A DNA stretch of 64,000 nt from Alteromonas australica (GCF_000730385.1 NZ_CP008849.1:3224001-3288000), one strand, 5' to 3'. Shown: positions 17,608 to 28,000, numbered from the stretch's first letter. Program-made: numbers and translations. Notes: generated from the sequence alone by a model not told the origin.

Positions 17608-18732
17608 TTACCGTTTTTGCACAACCAAAGAGCCGATGGAATATCCTGCCCCAAACGAGCACAAAATACCAACATCGCCTGCGTCTAAGTCTTGATGATA
17701 AAGTCCAAATGCAATCACCGACCCTGCTGAGGCAGTGTTGGCATACTCGTCAAGGACAATAGGTGCTTCTTCTTTACTTGCTTCACGCCCCAGTAGGCGC
17801 TTACAAATAAGTGTGTTCATATTGATATTAGCTTGGTGTAACCACCATCGACGCACATCGGCTGGCGTTAAGTTATGTCGAGACAAGTGTGACTCAATAT
17901 GATCTGCCGCCATTGGACACACTTCTTTAAACACCTTTCTACCCGCTTGATGAAATAGTTTGTCTGGCCCGTAAGGGTCAACGTCTTCAGCCCGGGTCAT
18001 ATAGCCAAAATTAGAGCGTATATTGTTAGAAAACTTAGTCACCGCTTGCGTACTGAGTACATCAAATACGTGTTCACTGGTTGCCGTATCTGCCATTTCC
18101 ATGACGGTGGCAGTGGCAACATCACCAAAAATAAAGTGACTGTCTCTATCCGTGTAATTAATTTGCGGAGAAACCAATTCAGGATTGATTACCAATACAC
18201 ATTTTGCATTGCCTGCACTTAACATTTCATAGGCACGGTGCATCCCAAAGGTGGCGGCAGAACATGCCACCAACATGTCGAAACCAAAACCTTCGATATT
18301 CAAGGCTTCTTGCACTTCAATGGCGATGGCGGGGTAAGCGCGCTGCGTATAGGCACAAGATACAATCACTGCGTCAACGTCTTGCGCTGACTTATTGGCA
18401 GAAGCCAAGGCGAGCTTAGCGGCCTCTACAGCAATTTCAGCTTGATGAGATAAAGCATCATCCTCGCGAGGGGCGATAAGAGGCTTCATTCGGGTGATGT
18501 CTAACGCCCCTTCTTTTTGATAAATGTAGCGACTTTTTATGCCTGACGCTTTCTCAATGAATTCTGCGCTTGAGTACGGCATGGCTTGACATTCACCCGC
18601 CGCTATCTTGTCAGCATTCTGGGCATTGAAGCTATCTACATAGGCATTGTAGCTGCTAACCAATTCTTCGTTTGTAATACTCTCTTTAGGGTGCCAAACA
18701 CCCACGCCGCTTATTACGATCTGCTGAGACAT
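17608..18732 (-). CDS. Beta-ketoacyl-ACP synthase III-like (FabH family)
   Basis: A 374-residue thiolase-fold condensing enzyme. The catalytic triad is seen as Cys157 (VACSAATFG), His299 (WWLHQANIN) and Asn332 (YANTASAGS). It is longer than housekeeping FabH (about 320). It resembles the longer FabH-like group that includes Pseudomonas aeruginosa PA3286, described as condensing medium-chain acyl-CoA with malonyl-ACP to feed beta-oxidation products into fatty acid synthesis. The exact acyl donor cannot be read from sequence. It lies 59 bases before prsK on the same strand and may share its transcript. The product starts MSQQIVISGVGVWHP, with GAGA before the ATG. Confidence 0.85.
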   Translation of the reverse strand: MSQQIVISGVGVWHPKESITNEELVSSYNAYVDSFNAQNADKIAAGECQAMPYSSAEFIEKASGIKSRYIYQKEGALDITRMKPLIAPREDDALSHQAEIAVEAAKLALASANKSAQDVDAVIVSCAYTQRAYPAIAIEVQEALNIEGFGFDMLVACSAATFGMHRAYEMLSAGNAKCVLVINPELVSPQINYTDRDSHFIFGDVATATVMEMADTATSEHVFDVLSTQAVTKFSNNIRSNFGYMTRAEDVDPYGPDKLFHQAGRKVFKEVCPMAADHIESHLSRHNLTPADVRRWWLHQANINMNTLICKRLLGREASKEEAPIVLDEYANTASAGSVIAFGLYHQDLDAGDVGILCSFGAGYSIGSLVVQKR

Positions 18733-19307
18733 AATTTTCTCTTCGTTAATCTATTATCTTATTACACTGGCACTATTGTCGCCTAGCGCCTCGTCAGTGC
18801 TCCCCCTGCCCACAAAATGATGACGAGTTTCATTCGGCTCAATCATCCATCTCGGTTCTCTCATCTTCTTGGTCAGTTCGTGTCCTAACAACCAAGACAA
18901 ACCGATATGTATCGTGGGTGCTTCATGGGGCACGCTATGGGTACTTCACGATCTCTTATAGGGATAATAGCTTACCGCAATCCTTGCTCACTGTAACTAT
19001 TCGCCCCTTCTAAACTGACGTATTTCCCTGCCAGTTAACGAATTTTGTTTCAGGGAGGTCAGTCCAATCCTGGTTAATTTTCTTGCAAGGGTTAGCCGGC
19101 ATGCACACATTGTAGTAGCCGCCCCCCTAAACTCAACCTCGACTGACAACACAAGAATGCATGCGGCTATTGCCCTAGCTTATGGCCAACCCACACACAA
19201 CGGAATCTTCAGGCACTTTAATAAAACGTTAATTAAAACCCAGCGTCAACGGTTAAAAATAGACCAAAGAAACAATTATTTTACAATTTACGCGGTTATT
19301 GACCCGC
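18733..19307. other. Long intergenic region without a recognisable gene
   Basis: Nearly 580 bases, rising to 720 before the next start, carry no open frame that looks like a protein on either strand. Seen: a sigma-54-like element at 18768-18783, GC-rich stretches, and no clear terminator. It could hold a small RNA, a long 5' UTR, or the remains of a lost gene. I cannot tell which. Confidence 0.4.
18768..18783 (+). promoter_or_regulatory. Candidate sigma-54 promoter element
   Basis: TGGCACTATTGTCGCC matches the -24/-12 consensus (TGGCAC then TTGC) with the right spacing, GG to GC 12 bases, and one mismatch in the -12 half. It points rightward into a region without a gene. PrsR, a sigma-54 activator, is encoded next door, but chance matches of this kind are common. 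Confidence 0.25.
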
Positions 19308-19368
19308 AATTGGTTGACAAATTGGAAAGATAGAAATACCGTTTAACTTAAGAATTGGTAATAACAAA
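19308..19368 (+). promoter_or_regulatory. Two TTGGT-type operator candidates upstream of the reductase gene
   Basis: AATTGGTTGACAAATT (19308-19323) and AATTGGTAATAACAAA (19353-19368) share the AATTGGT half-site with a partly complementary ACAAA half. The form TTGGT-spacer-ACCAA is typical of GntR/FadR-type (FCD) regulators that control uronate use, such as UxuR/ExuR (family knowledge). The same element recurs before the PL6-like gene and the PL7/PL18-type lyase gene. Confidence 0.5.
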
Positions 19369-19454
19369 GGCGCAAATTTACTCTTAGCGCCCTACACCGT
19401 TAAATTAATCGCAGGCGATCTGGCGCATGCGTATCAGTATTTGAGGATATAAAT

Positions 19455-20333
19455 ATGTCAAAACCCACTATCGGTTTCATCGGTCTAGGTCTTATGGGCG
19501 GCAATATGGTCGAGAACCTTCAAAATAAAGGTTACGAACTTACCGTTATGGACTTGAACGCCGATGCAGTTAAAGCCTGTGTAGATCGTGGCGCTAAATC
19601 AGCATCGTCAGGGAAAGAGCTAGCGGAAAACGCTGACATCGTTATGCTTTGTTTAACGACTTCAGCTATTGTTGAGTCGGTCATGTACGCTGAAGACGGT
19701 ATTATGGCGGGCGTTAAAGAAGGTGCTGTAGTGGTTGATTTTGGCACCTCTATTCCGGCGTCTACGCGCAAAATTGGGGCTGACCTTGCTGCAAAGGGTG
19801 TGGGCATGATTGACGCACCACTAGGCAGAACGCCTGCTCATGCAAAAGATGGCCTATTAAACATCATGGCATCTGGCGACAAAGACACCTTTGAAAAAGT
19901 GAAGTCAGTACTAGAAGACCAAGGCGAGAACGTATTCCACCTAGGTGAACTGGGTGCTGGTCACACGACTAAATTAATTAATAACTTTATGGGCATGACT
20001 ACCGTGTGTGCTATGTCTCAGGCATTTGCAGTCGCAGACCGTGCAGGTGTAGACCGCCAGCAATTGTTTGACATCATGTCAACAGGACCATCAAGCTCTC
20101 CTTTTATGCAATTCTGTAAGAACTACGCTGTCGACAACGTAAGTGACTTAGGCTTCTCAATCGCAAATGCGAATAAAGACCTGGGCTACTTCCTTAAGAT
20201 GGTAGAAGATTTAGGCACAGAGTCTAAAATTGCCGAAGGCTCTTCAGCAAACCTGCAAGCAGCCTTTGATGCAGGTATGGGGAATGGCAATGTACCTGAA
20301 ATTTTTGATTACTTTCTTACGTTAAACAAATAA
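19455..20333 (+). CDS. HIBADH-family reductase, probable DEH reductase of alginate use
   Basis: A 292-residue NAD(P)-dependent dehydrogenase of the 3-hydroxyisobutyrate/2-hydroxy-3-oxopropionate type. The Rossmann motif GFIGLGLMGGNM lies at residues 7-18, the substrate motif DAPLGRTPAHAKDG near 121-134, and the catalytic-Lys motif GAGHTTKLINNFMG near 166-179. Being next to an alginate-type transporter, PL6-like protein and TonB receptor, it likely reduces 4-deoxy-L-erythro-5-hexoseulose uronate (DEH), the product of alginate lysis, to KDG. That role is inferred from context; tartronate semialdehyde reduction is the alternative. Shared operator-like sites lie upstream. GAGGATATAA precedes the ATG. 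Confidence 0.82.
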   Translation: MSKPTIGFIGLGLMGGNMVENLQNKGYELTVMDLNADAVKACVDRGAKSASSGKELAENADIVMLCLTTSAIVESVMYAEDGIMAGVKEGAVVVDFGTSIPASTRKIGADLAAKGVGMIDAPLGRTPAHAKDGLLNIMASGDKDTFEKVKSVLEDQGENVFHLGELGAGHTTKLINNFMGMTTVCAMSQAFAVADRAGVDRQQLFDIMSTGPSSSPFMQFCKNYAVDNVSDLGFSIANANKDLGYFLKMVEDLGTESKIAEGSSANLQAAFDAGMGNGNVPEIFDYFLTLNK

Positions 20334-20355
20334 CAATAACGACTGTAATTACGGT

Positions 20356-20395
20356 GTGGAAAAGATAGCAACAAGGTCGTCGTTTTCTTTTCCAC
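20356..20395. promoter_or_regulatory. Stem-loop between reductase and transporter genes
   Basis: GTGGAAAAGA (20356-20365) and TCTTTTCCAC (20386-20395) are perfectly complementary around a 20-base loop, 22 bases past the reductase stop. There is no T-run, so it is more likely an mRNA-stabilising or partial-stop structure that sets the ratio of the two products than a full terminator. Confidence 0.4.
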
Positions 20396-20567
20396 TGAAT
20401 AAAACCCTATTTTAATGTTTACTCTACTTTTGGGTTTTATGGTAAGCGCTCAAACCTCTCTCTAAATAGATAATTTAATTTTTGATGGGTTTGATGCCTG
20501 CACTTAAGACTTTCCATAAAGCACCTTAGTAGCAAAATAGTAAACAGCCACATAGAGAAGTGATACC

Positions 20568-21869
20568 GTGAAGATAAAAGGTTTACGTTGGTGGGTTATT
20601 GCATTAATTGCCCTAGCTACAATTATCAATTACATCGACAGGCAGGCGCTGAGTGTACTATGGCCCGCCATCGTTGAAGACTTATTTCCCGACAAATCCG
20701 CTTTAGAACGTAAACAGATATATGCGAATATTTCTATTGTATTTGTCTTCTCTTATGCATTCGGTCAAGCCATCTTCGGAAAGATTTTTGACTGGGTGGG
20801 CACCCGAGTAGGTTTTGTTCTCTCCATTGGTGTTTGGTCTCTTGCTACCATTGCCCATGCTTTTGCTAAGGGCGTCGTTAGCTTCAGCATATTCCGTGGC
20901 ATTTTAGGTATCGCAGAAGCCGGTAACTGGCCGGGCGCGACAAAGGGCAATGCAGAGTGGTTTCCAACCAAAGAGCGGGCACTCGCACAGGGCCTGTTTA
21001 ACTCTGGTGCAGCCATTGGCGGTATCATTGCATTTCCAATTATTGCCTTCTTAACGCTACATTTTAGCTGGCAAATGGTCTTTATTATTGTTGGTGCAAT
21101 CGGTTTATTGTGGTTACTTCCTTGGATCATTATCGTTAAAGCGCCACCTAGCATGCATTCGTGGATTACCGACGAAGAGCGTGAATACATTCTAACGGGT
21201 CAACGTCGCGTCAAAGAAAACGACGATGATGAGGAAGAAGAAGAATACAATCCTACCTCTGGTCAAATCCTGTCTCACAAGCAAAGCTGGGGTGTCATTA
21301 TTGCTTCTGCAGCCATTGACCCTATCTGGTGGCTATTTGTGTTCTGGATCCCTATTTATTTGAACGAAGTGTACGGCATGAACGTGACCGAGATTGGTAT
21401 TTACGGTTGGGTGCCTTACGTTGGTGCCATGCTAGGCGCATGGTTTGGCGGCTTGTTAGCGCAAAACCGAATTGCGGCGGGCTGGAACACAGACAAAACC
21501 CGGAAACTTGTGATTACACTTGGCTGTTTAATTATGCTACCGGCATTAATAGCCATGTCTAACCCAGGCGCACCAACGGTAGCAGTACTCATTATGGCTG
21601 TCATTCTTTTCGGATTCCAAACTGCCATTGGTAACGTGCAGACCTTACCAAGTGACTTATTTGGTAAAAAGGCGGTAGGTACCCTTTCAGGGTTCTCAGG
21701 TATGGCCGCAAAGCTAGGCGCTGTAGGTTTAACCTCACTGGTGCCTTATCTTACTGCCGACGGTAACTATACCCCTGCATTTGTGATTGGTGCGTCCCTT
21801 GCCATTATCGCCGTGGTGGCTATTTGGGTCTTCATTCCAAAAGTTGAACCCTTGAAGAAAAAAGCGTAA
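20568..21869 (+). CDS. MFS hexuronate-type transporter
   Basis: A 433-residue inner-membrane carrier of the major facilitator superfamily, anion:cation symporter group (ExuT-like). About twelve TM helices are visible. The early motif NYIDRQALSVLWP (residues 21-33) is typical of hexuronate and glucarate carriers. The central cytoplasmic loop has an unusual acid run (NDDDEEEEEYNP, about 219-230). In this locus it probably imports DEH or other unsaturated uronate monomers made from alginate in the periplasm. The exact sugar is inferred. The start is an ATG-like GTG at 20568 with GAAGTGAT upstream; it follows the reductase gene by 234 bases. Confidence 0.85.
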   Translation: MKIKGLRWWVIALIALATIINYIDRQALSVLWPAIVEDLFPDKSALERKQIYANISIVFVFSYAFGQAIFGKIFDWVGTRVGFVLSIGVWSLATIAHAFAKGVVSFSIFRGILGIAEAGNWPGATKGNAEWFPTKERALAQGLFNSGAAIGGIIAFPIIAFLTLHFSWQMVFIIVGAIGLLWLLPWIIIVKAPPSMHSWITDEEREYILTGQRRVKENDDDEEEEEYNPTSGQILSHKQSWGVIIASAAIDPIWWLFVFWIPIYLNEVYGMNVTEIGIYGWVPYVGAMLGAWFGGLLAQNRIAAGWNTDKTRKLVITLGCLIMLPALIAMSNPGAPTVAVLIMAVILFGFQTAIGNVQTLPSDLFGKKAVGTLSGFSGMAAKLGAVGLTSLVPYLTADGNYTPAFVIGASLAIIAVVAIWVFIPKVEPLKKKA

Positions 21870-21896
21870 TCACCTACTGATTTAATCACGAATAAG

Positions 21897-21935
21897 AAGC
21901 AGCTGATGTGGTCACACAACAGCTGCTTTTTTTAT
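21897..21935 (+). terminator. Terminator after the MFS gene
   Basis: AAGCAGCTG (21897-21905) pairs with CAGCTGCTT (21920-21928), followed at once by a T-run. The short TGTG/CACA helix inside may extend the stem. It separates the reductase-transporter pair from the PL6-like gene, which must then have its own promoter. Confidence 0.85.
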
Positions 21936-22022
21936 TTCTCACTTCCCCTGTAACCTTCTTACGCTATTCACTGACCACAGCATCACCACCACACTTAACA
22001 ATTGGACACACCAAATATTAAC

Positions 22023-22189
22023 TTTTGGTAATAACACAACAACACTCTTAACCGTAAGTTAAGTGTTATTTTTGTACTTAATGTTAAGAAAAAAATGTAA
22101 AACCAGTGGCAAATGTAAAATAATTGTGTTCTTATTAGCCCTAAGTCGATATTTTGGTAACAAAGATAATCGACATTGGTAATAACAAA
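22023..22189 (+). promoter_or_regulatory. Cluster of three TTGGTA-type operator candidates before the PL6-like gene
   Basis: The sites are TTTTGGTAATAACA (22023-22036), TTTTGGTAACAAAG (22152-22165) and ATTGGTAATAACAAA (22175-22189). The last is identical over 15 bases to the second site before the reductase gene. The two proximal sites are 22 bases apart, about two helical turns. They fill the 377-base gap after the MFS terminator, otherwise A/T-rich and gene-free, and are well placed to control the PL6-like/TonB-receptor pair. Confidence 0.55.
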
Positions 22190-22246
22190 AGCACCCTACA
22201 GGTAAGACTCTTACCTAGCACAAAAAACCTGGAGAATAACGCCATC

Positions 22247-24964
22247 ATGAAGATTAAAGCATTTGCCCTGTGCGCTATTGCTGCAGCCATTACTGGATGT
22301 AGTTCGGATGTGGATAATAACAACAACCCTAATACACTGGGGTCTATATCACTTTCTGGTACACCAACATCAGGACAAACACTTTCCGCCTCGGTAAGCG
22401 ATCCTGATGGCATCTCTGGTACTGTTAGCTATTACTGGTACGCAGATGATGCGGTCATCGAAGGTGAAAACGATTCTACCTTTGTGCTTACCGATGATTA
22501 TATTGGTTCATCAATCACTGTTCAGGGGTCTTACACTGATGATGGTGGTATTAACGAATCACATATTAGTGATCCCACCGATGAAGTCTCTGCTATTGTT
22601 TTTGATGCTACCGTATCAATTAGTGGCGATGCACTCATAGGCTCAACGCTTACTGCCACCGTTGAAGACGATAACGGCATTGAGAATGCGACCATCATTT
22701 ATACTTGGTATGCCGACGACGAAGAAATTGAAGGTGAAGTGCTTTCTACTCTTACGCTAGAAGAAGCACAATTTGGAAAAGTCATTACCGTGATGGCTAC
22801 CTTCGAAGATGACCGTGGATTCAGCGAATCGCCAACATCGGCCGCCACCGACCCTGTTGCACGTACAAATTCAGAAGGCGCTATCACTATTCTAGGTACG
22901 CCCACTGTGGGCAACGAACTCACCACGACCATCGCTGACGAAGATGGTGCATCAGGCAGCATTGCTTACCAGTGGTACGCTGACGATACCGCCATTAACG
23001 GCGCAACATCCAGCAGTTATACGGTTGAATCTTCCCTTGTTGGCGCTGTCATTACGGTAACAGCAACTTACGTAGACGATAATGGTTTTGATGAAGAAAT
23101 TACCTCACAAGCCACTATTCCTGTATCAGCACAAGCGGTAAACGAAGATGGCAGCATCGAAATTAGCGGTACTTCCCCCTACCTTGCAGATGCCACCCTC
23201 ACTGCCGTTATCACCGACAATAACGGGTTTGATGAAGCGGATGTGACCTATACATGGTATGCAGATGGTGAAGCCATCGACGGCGCAACCGGTAGTACTT
23301 ACACGCCGACGACTGATGCTGGCGCAATTATTTCAGTGAGTGCCGTTTATACCGACCAAGATGCGTTTCCTGAAACTGTTTCTACAGCCCTTGATTCCAT
23401 TATTTATTCACAGGTCGTTTCTGATGCTGCAAGCTTAGTGAGTGCAGTAAACGGCGGCCTAGCCGATGGCGATGTCATTGGATTAGCCACGAACGTGTAT
23501 ACCGACTTAGACGCCATCATGCTAACCAGCGCGGTCACACTCACCGCTTTAGAAGATAATCAACCGGTCATTTCGGGCGAAACTTGTATTAATATCGCGA
23601 GTAGCGTTGATGGCGCGGCCATTCGCGGCCTTACGTTCCAGAATATTGATACAAAAGCCGATTCCTACTGTGAAGCTGAAGAAGAAGCGGTGATTTACTC
23701 GGAAGGCGATAATTTCGAGTTTACACAGAATACAATGGACGGTGACCAAGAGACACTGAATGAGGAAACGTATCATTGGTTAATGGTTAAAGGCTCAGGC
23801 GCACTTATTGAGCGCAACACCTTTACCAACCGAAACAACGCCGTTAACGGCTCGGTCATTAAACTTGCCTCATCAGGCTCAGACCATGTCATTCAGTACA
23901 ACCTTTTTGAAAATGCAAACAACCCTAACTTTGATGAATCAAGCTTACTACTCCTTAACTTAGGTAGCACTACAGGTGCAGATGCCGCTGAGGAAGCTAA
24001 CTTTGTCGTGCAGTATAACCGTATAGACAGCTTCGTCAGTGGTAGACGCCTAATGCGTGTTCAAACCTCTGGGGCAACAATTAAAGGCAACACCATTGTT
24101 AACGCCAACGGGGGTATTGCCTTGGAAGATGGTGGTTTCAACGTGGTTGAAGACAACATCATCATTCGCACTACCGATATCGCCAGTTCTGATGATAGAC
24201 CTAGCGGTGTATTAGTCACGCCTTTAGGTCATACAGTGGTGAATAACTACATTGCGGGTATTCGCTCTGGCAACAAAGAAGCCGGTGGTATCGTGTTTAC
24301 GGCGAACCCATTCTCACAAGCGGATGGTGGTGTCCCTAATGCAGGCAACCAGGCTGTGCTTGATGGCTCTGGTGATTTATCGCTAACGGTCACCAACAAC
24401 ACTGTGCTTAACTCGCTACAACCTATCGTATTTAGTACTGAAATTGGCAGTAAAGCGCCGGTAGACGACTGTGACGAACTCACCGCAGATAACGCCCCGT
24501 TACTTTATTCACTTACCAAAAACTTCTTTGATATTAGTTTTGACGCCAATCTTATTGCCAATGGCCTCGACGATGATGCTTCAAAACAAGGTTTGTATTT
24601 CGATTCAGAAGCCATTAGCAGCGACCATGCTTTTGAGTACGACTGTGACCTTATCGACCACGAAGCATCTCTATTCTCAAATAACTTTGGTTTCATGGAT
24701 AGCTACGCATCCGGTGACGTTGAAGATGAGTCTTGGGTAGATATCCGCCAGCTTAACGGTAACGGTGACTTTGATTCTGACGGTGCACTAGACCAAGACC
24801 CTGCAGCGAATGGTAAAGAAGTGCCTGAATTCACCACTGCAGCTAACGGGCTTGTAGAAACAGATTCTTCTGGTGCTCAAGCAGTAGCAGGTGCAAAAGG
24901 ACTTTACTACATAGAAGCAAGTGATGTTGGTGTCGGCTCTACTTGGGTAGCCACCAACGAATAA
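22247..24964 (+). CDS. PL6-like (chondroitinase B fold) lipoprotein with catalytic residues replaced
   Basis: A 905-residue outer-membrane lipoprotein. The signal peptide ends AAITGC (lipid Cys19). Four Ig-like repeats of about 90 residues follow (each with a Y-x-WYADD/G core; Trp near 64, 153, 243, 336). A right-handed parallel beta-helix of the chondroitinase B/PL6 type runs from about 388 to 905. In PL6 enzymes the base Lys and acid Arg are 21 residues apart; here those places are Gln606 (LMRVQTSGATIKGN) and Glu627 (GIALEDGG). The preceding Ca-ligand Glu positions also look replaced (Gly599, Arg601). It is thus probably not a standard lyase; alginate binding for the neighbouring TonB receptor is my inference. 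I chose the ATG at 22247 for its lipoprotein signal and GGAG. Confidence 0.8.
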   Translation: MKIKAFALCAIAAAITGCSSDVDNNNNPNTLGSISLSGTPTSGQTLSASVSDPDGISGTVSYYWYADDAVIEGENDSTFVLTDDYIGSSITVQGSYTDDGGINESHISDPTDEVSAIVFDATVSISGDALIGSTLTATVEDDNGIENATIIYTWYADDEEIEGEVLSTLTLEEAQFGKVITVMATFEDDRGFSESPTSAATDPVARTNSEGAITILGTPTVGNELTTTIADEDGASGSIAYQWYADDTAINGATSSSYTVESSLVGAVITVTATYVDDNGFDEEITSQATIPVSAQAVNEDGSIEISGTSPYLADATLTAVITDNNGFDEADVTYTWYADGEAIDGATGSTYTPTTDAGAIISVSAVYTDQDAFPETVSTALDSIIYSQVVSDAASLVSAVNGGLADGDVIGLATNVYTDLDAIMLTSAVTLTALEDNQPVISGETCINIASSVDGAAIRGLTFQNIDTKADSYCEAEEEAVIYSEGDNFEFTQNTMDGDQETLNEETYHWLMVKGSGALIERNTFTNRNNAVNGSVIKLASSGSDHVIQYNLFENANNPNFDESSLLLLNLGSTTGADAAEEANFVVQYNRIDSFVSGRRLMRVQTSGATIKGNTIVNANGGIALEDGGFNVVEDNIIIRTTDIASSDDRPSGVLVTPLGHTVVNNYIAGIRSGNKEAGGIVFTANPFSQADGGVPNAGNQAVLDGSGDLSLTVTNNTVLNSLQPIVFSTEIGSKAPVDDCDELTADNAPLLYSLTKNFFDISFDANLIANGLDDDASKQGLYFDSEAISSDHAFEYDCDLIDHEASLFSNNFGFMDSYASGDVEDESWVDIRQLNGNGDFDSDGALDQDPAANGKEVPEFTTAANGLVETDSSGAQAVAGAKGLYYIEASDVGVGSTWVATNE

Positions 24965-25045
24965 TAAAGAATAACCCTACACATAAAAGTCACAAGGGCA
25001 AGCGATTGCCCTTTGTGCCACACAAAACACAACGGAGATATTGGA

Positions 25046-28000
25046 ATGTCGTTGAAAAATAAACAACTACACACGCCAAGAAAGGAACTGTCGGTTTCCC
25101 AACAGTTTGCCCTTCACCCCACTGCGAAGTGGGTGAAAACGGCCATTTTCGCAGGACTAGCAAGCACTAGTGCATTCACACTGCAAGCCCAAGAAGCGCA
25201 AGTTACTGAAGAAGCTGATGAAGCTGTTGAGGTCATTGATGTTGTCGGTACACGCCGTACGATACAAGATCAGATTTCAATTAAACGCGAATCAACCACA
25301 GTGGTAGATGGCCTCTCTGCTGAAGATATTGGCGACTTACCTGCTTTATCAATTGGTGAAGCGTTAGAATCTATCACAGGGGCAGCCTCGCACCGTGAAA
25401 ATGGTGGCGCCACTGAAATTACAATCCGTGGTTTAGGCCCCTTCTTAAGTGCCACACATATTAATGGACGAGAAGCCACCAATGGTAGTGGTGACCGCTC
25501 GGTAAACTTCTCACAATTCCCGTCGGAGTTGGTGAAAAAAGTCGCCATTTACAAAACCCAAGACGCTTCAATGATTGAAGGCGGTGTTGCCGGGGTAATT
25601 TCCCTTGAAACCGTTCAACCCCTTGATTACGGCAAGCAGCGCATCCAGGGTGAAATTAAGGGCAACTACAACCCTGATCAAACGAACGTTGAAAACTCAT
25701 TAGAAAACGACCTAGGTTACCGTGGCACGGTAAGCTATGTGGACCAATTTGAATTCGATGATGGTTCTGCCTTCGGTATCTCGGTTGGCCTTCAGCGCCA
25801 GGATATTACACAGCCCGAAGCTGAATACAGAAGCTCTAGCCCTACAGGGTCATCACTATGGGCCTGTTTAAACGACCCCACTAACACCAATGAAGGTTTC
25901 TTCCGCAGCAGCGCTGGGGACTGTGAAGACCAGGTGAGCGGTAGCAGTAACCAAGGATACGACACGACTATTGATCCGGAAACTGGCGAAGCGGTAAGCG
26001 CAGGCTCCCCTTATGCTTGGACTGGCAGTAGCCGTAGCTATCGCCAGAACGAAACGTCAGACGAACGTGACGCGTTCTTCCTTGCTATGCAATACCAACC
26101 TAATGAGTCATGGGACATCAATATTGATACTCAATACTCTAAGCGTGTGCAAAGAGAAGCAAGACACGACCTTATCTTCCTTCAAAAGCGCGCTATTCCA
26201 GGTCTAACTGGGCCTACCCTAGTGACAAACTCAGTGGGCGGGATATTGCACTGGGAAGGCCAAGATCGTATTGAATCATCGGGGGAGCAGTTCTCTCGGG
26301 AAGAAATCTACAAAGGCATCGGTCTCAACATTGAACACTATGCCACTGATTTGTTAACACTGAAATTTGACGTAGCCTACTCAAATACTGAGCGTGAAGA
26401 ACTACAAATTTCAAACAGGGCTCGCACCGCAGACCGTATCCCGTTCACGTGGGATATGGGGGATAACATTCCCCATTTCAGCATTACTGATTTTGATGTT
26501 ACCGATATTACCAACTTCACTGATAGCCTGCGTACGCGATTAGATCGTGAAAACAGCCGTGAAAATGAAGTTATTTCCGCTAAATTCGACTTCCAATACA
26601 TGCTAGGTAGTGATGTATTCACCAGTATTGAAGGTGGCTTGAGAGCCTCTGAACTTAGCTTCTTACAATATGGTGGGACACAAGGTAATGGTTCGCGTAC
26701 TGAGTACACGTTAGATACGTCGAACACCGCAGCACTCGATGTACTTGAATCTTGTCAAATAGACTTCCCGGAAACAGACTTTCTATCCAGTGTTTCAGAC
26801 GGAGACATCATTACCAACGTAGATAGCGACGGCAATGTAAACAGCAGTGGCACAGGTTCTTCTTGGGCGACCTACGACAACAACTGCTTTGCCCAAGCCG
26901 TGGCAGCGTCTAACGGTGGTGACTTCGCTTTCCCTGAAGTTGAATATGAGAACGCGGGCACCATCGACGTGACCGAAAAAACCTACGCTGCGTACCTAAT
27001 GGCGAATTACGACACAGAAATGTGGGGTAAGTTTGTTCGCGGTAACTTTGGTGTGCGCGTGGTTGATACAGAAGTCACTGCGATTGGCTTTAGAAGTTCT
27101 TTTGATGTGGTTTATGACGACTTAGGCGTAGTGAGCTTAGTCACTGGCGATTCGCTAGAACGCATCGAAGGTGGTGGTGGTTACACTGAAGTACTGCCTA
27201 GCGTTAACTTTGTCATGGATTACAGCGATGACATCTTGCTACGTGCAGGTATTTATCGCGGTATGTCTCGTGCCGATCCAAGTGATCTAGGCTATAGCCG
27301 AACTTTCCAAACCGATGATGATTTAGCGCCAACGTCTCTGTCTGACTTGTTAGTGGGTGTTAACGGTTCAGGTAACCCAAATACTCAGCCGCTTATGTCA
27401 TGGAACTATGATGCAGCGATTGAATGGTACCCTAACGAAGATTCCATTTTTGCATTTGGCGTTTACTACAAACGCTTCACCGGTGGCTTCCAACAACAAA
27501 CCGAGCTCGAAACGTTTGTTATTGAAGGCGAAAGTTATTCACTGCCTATCACTAACTCAGTCACCACTGATGATGCAAGTAACCTGGTAGGTATTGAAAC
27601 CTCTATCGCCTATCGCTGGGATTCTGGTATTGGTGTGAAGGTTGGTTATAACTATGCTGACACTGATTATGAGTTTGAAGATAGCTTGTATGGTGATACG
27701 TTCATTACTGACGTGGACGGCAATACCACTCAGTTAACCGACGGTATCATTCCACCAGCTTCTGTACCTGGTTTCTCTGAGCATGTATTTAGTGCGCAAG
27801 TTTATTACCAAATTGGCGACCTAGATACAGCCGTTATCTATAAGTATCGTAGTGATTACTTCCAACCTTATACCAGTAACGGAACGCGTTTACGTTATGT
27901 CGATGAGGTGGGTGTATGGGAAGCACGTGCATCGTATAAGATTAACGAGCATACTCGACTTAAAGTGTCTGCTATTAACCTCTTTAGCGCACCTAAGTCA

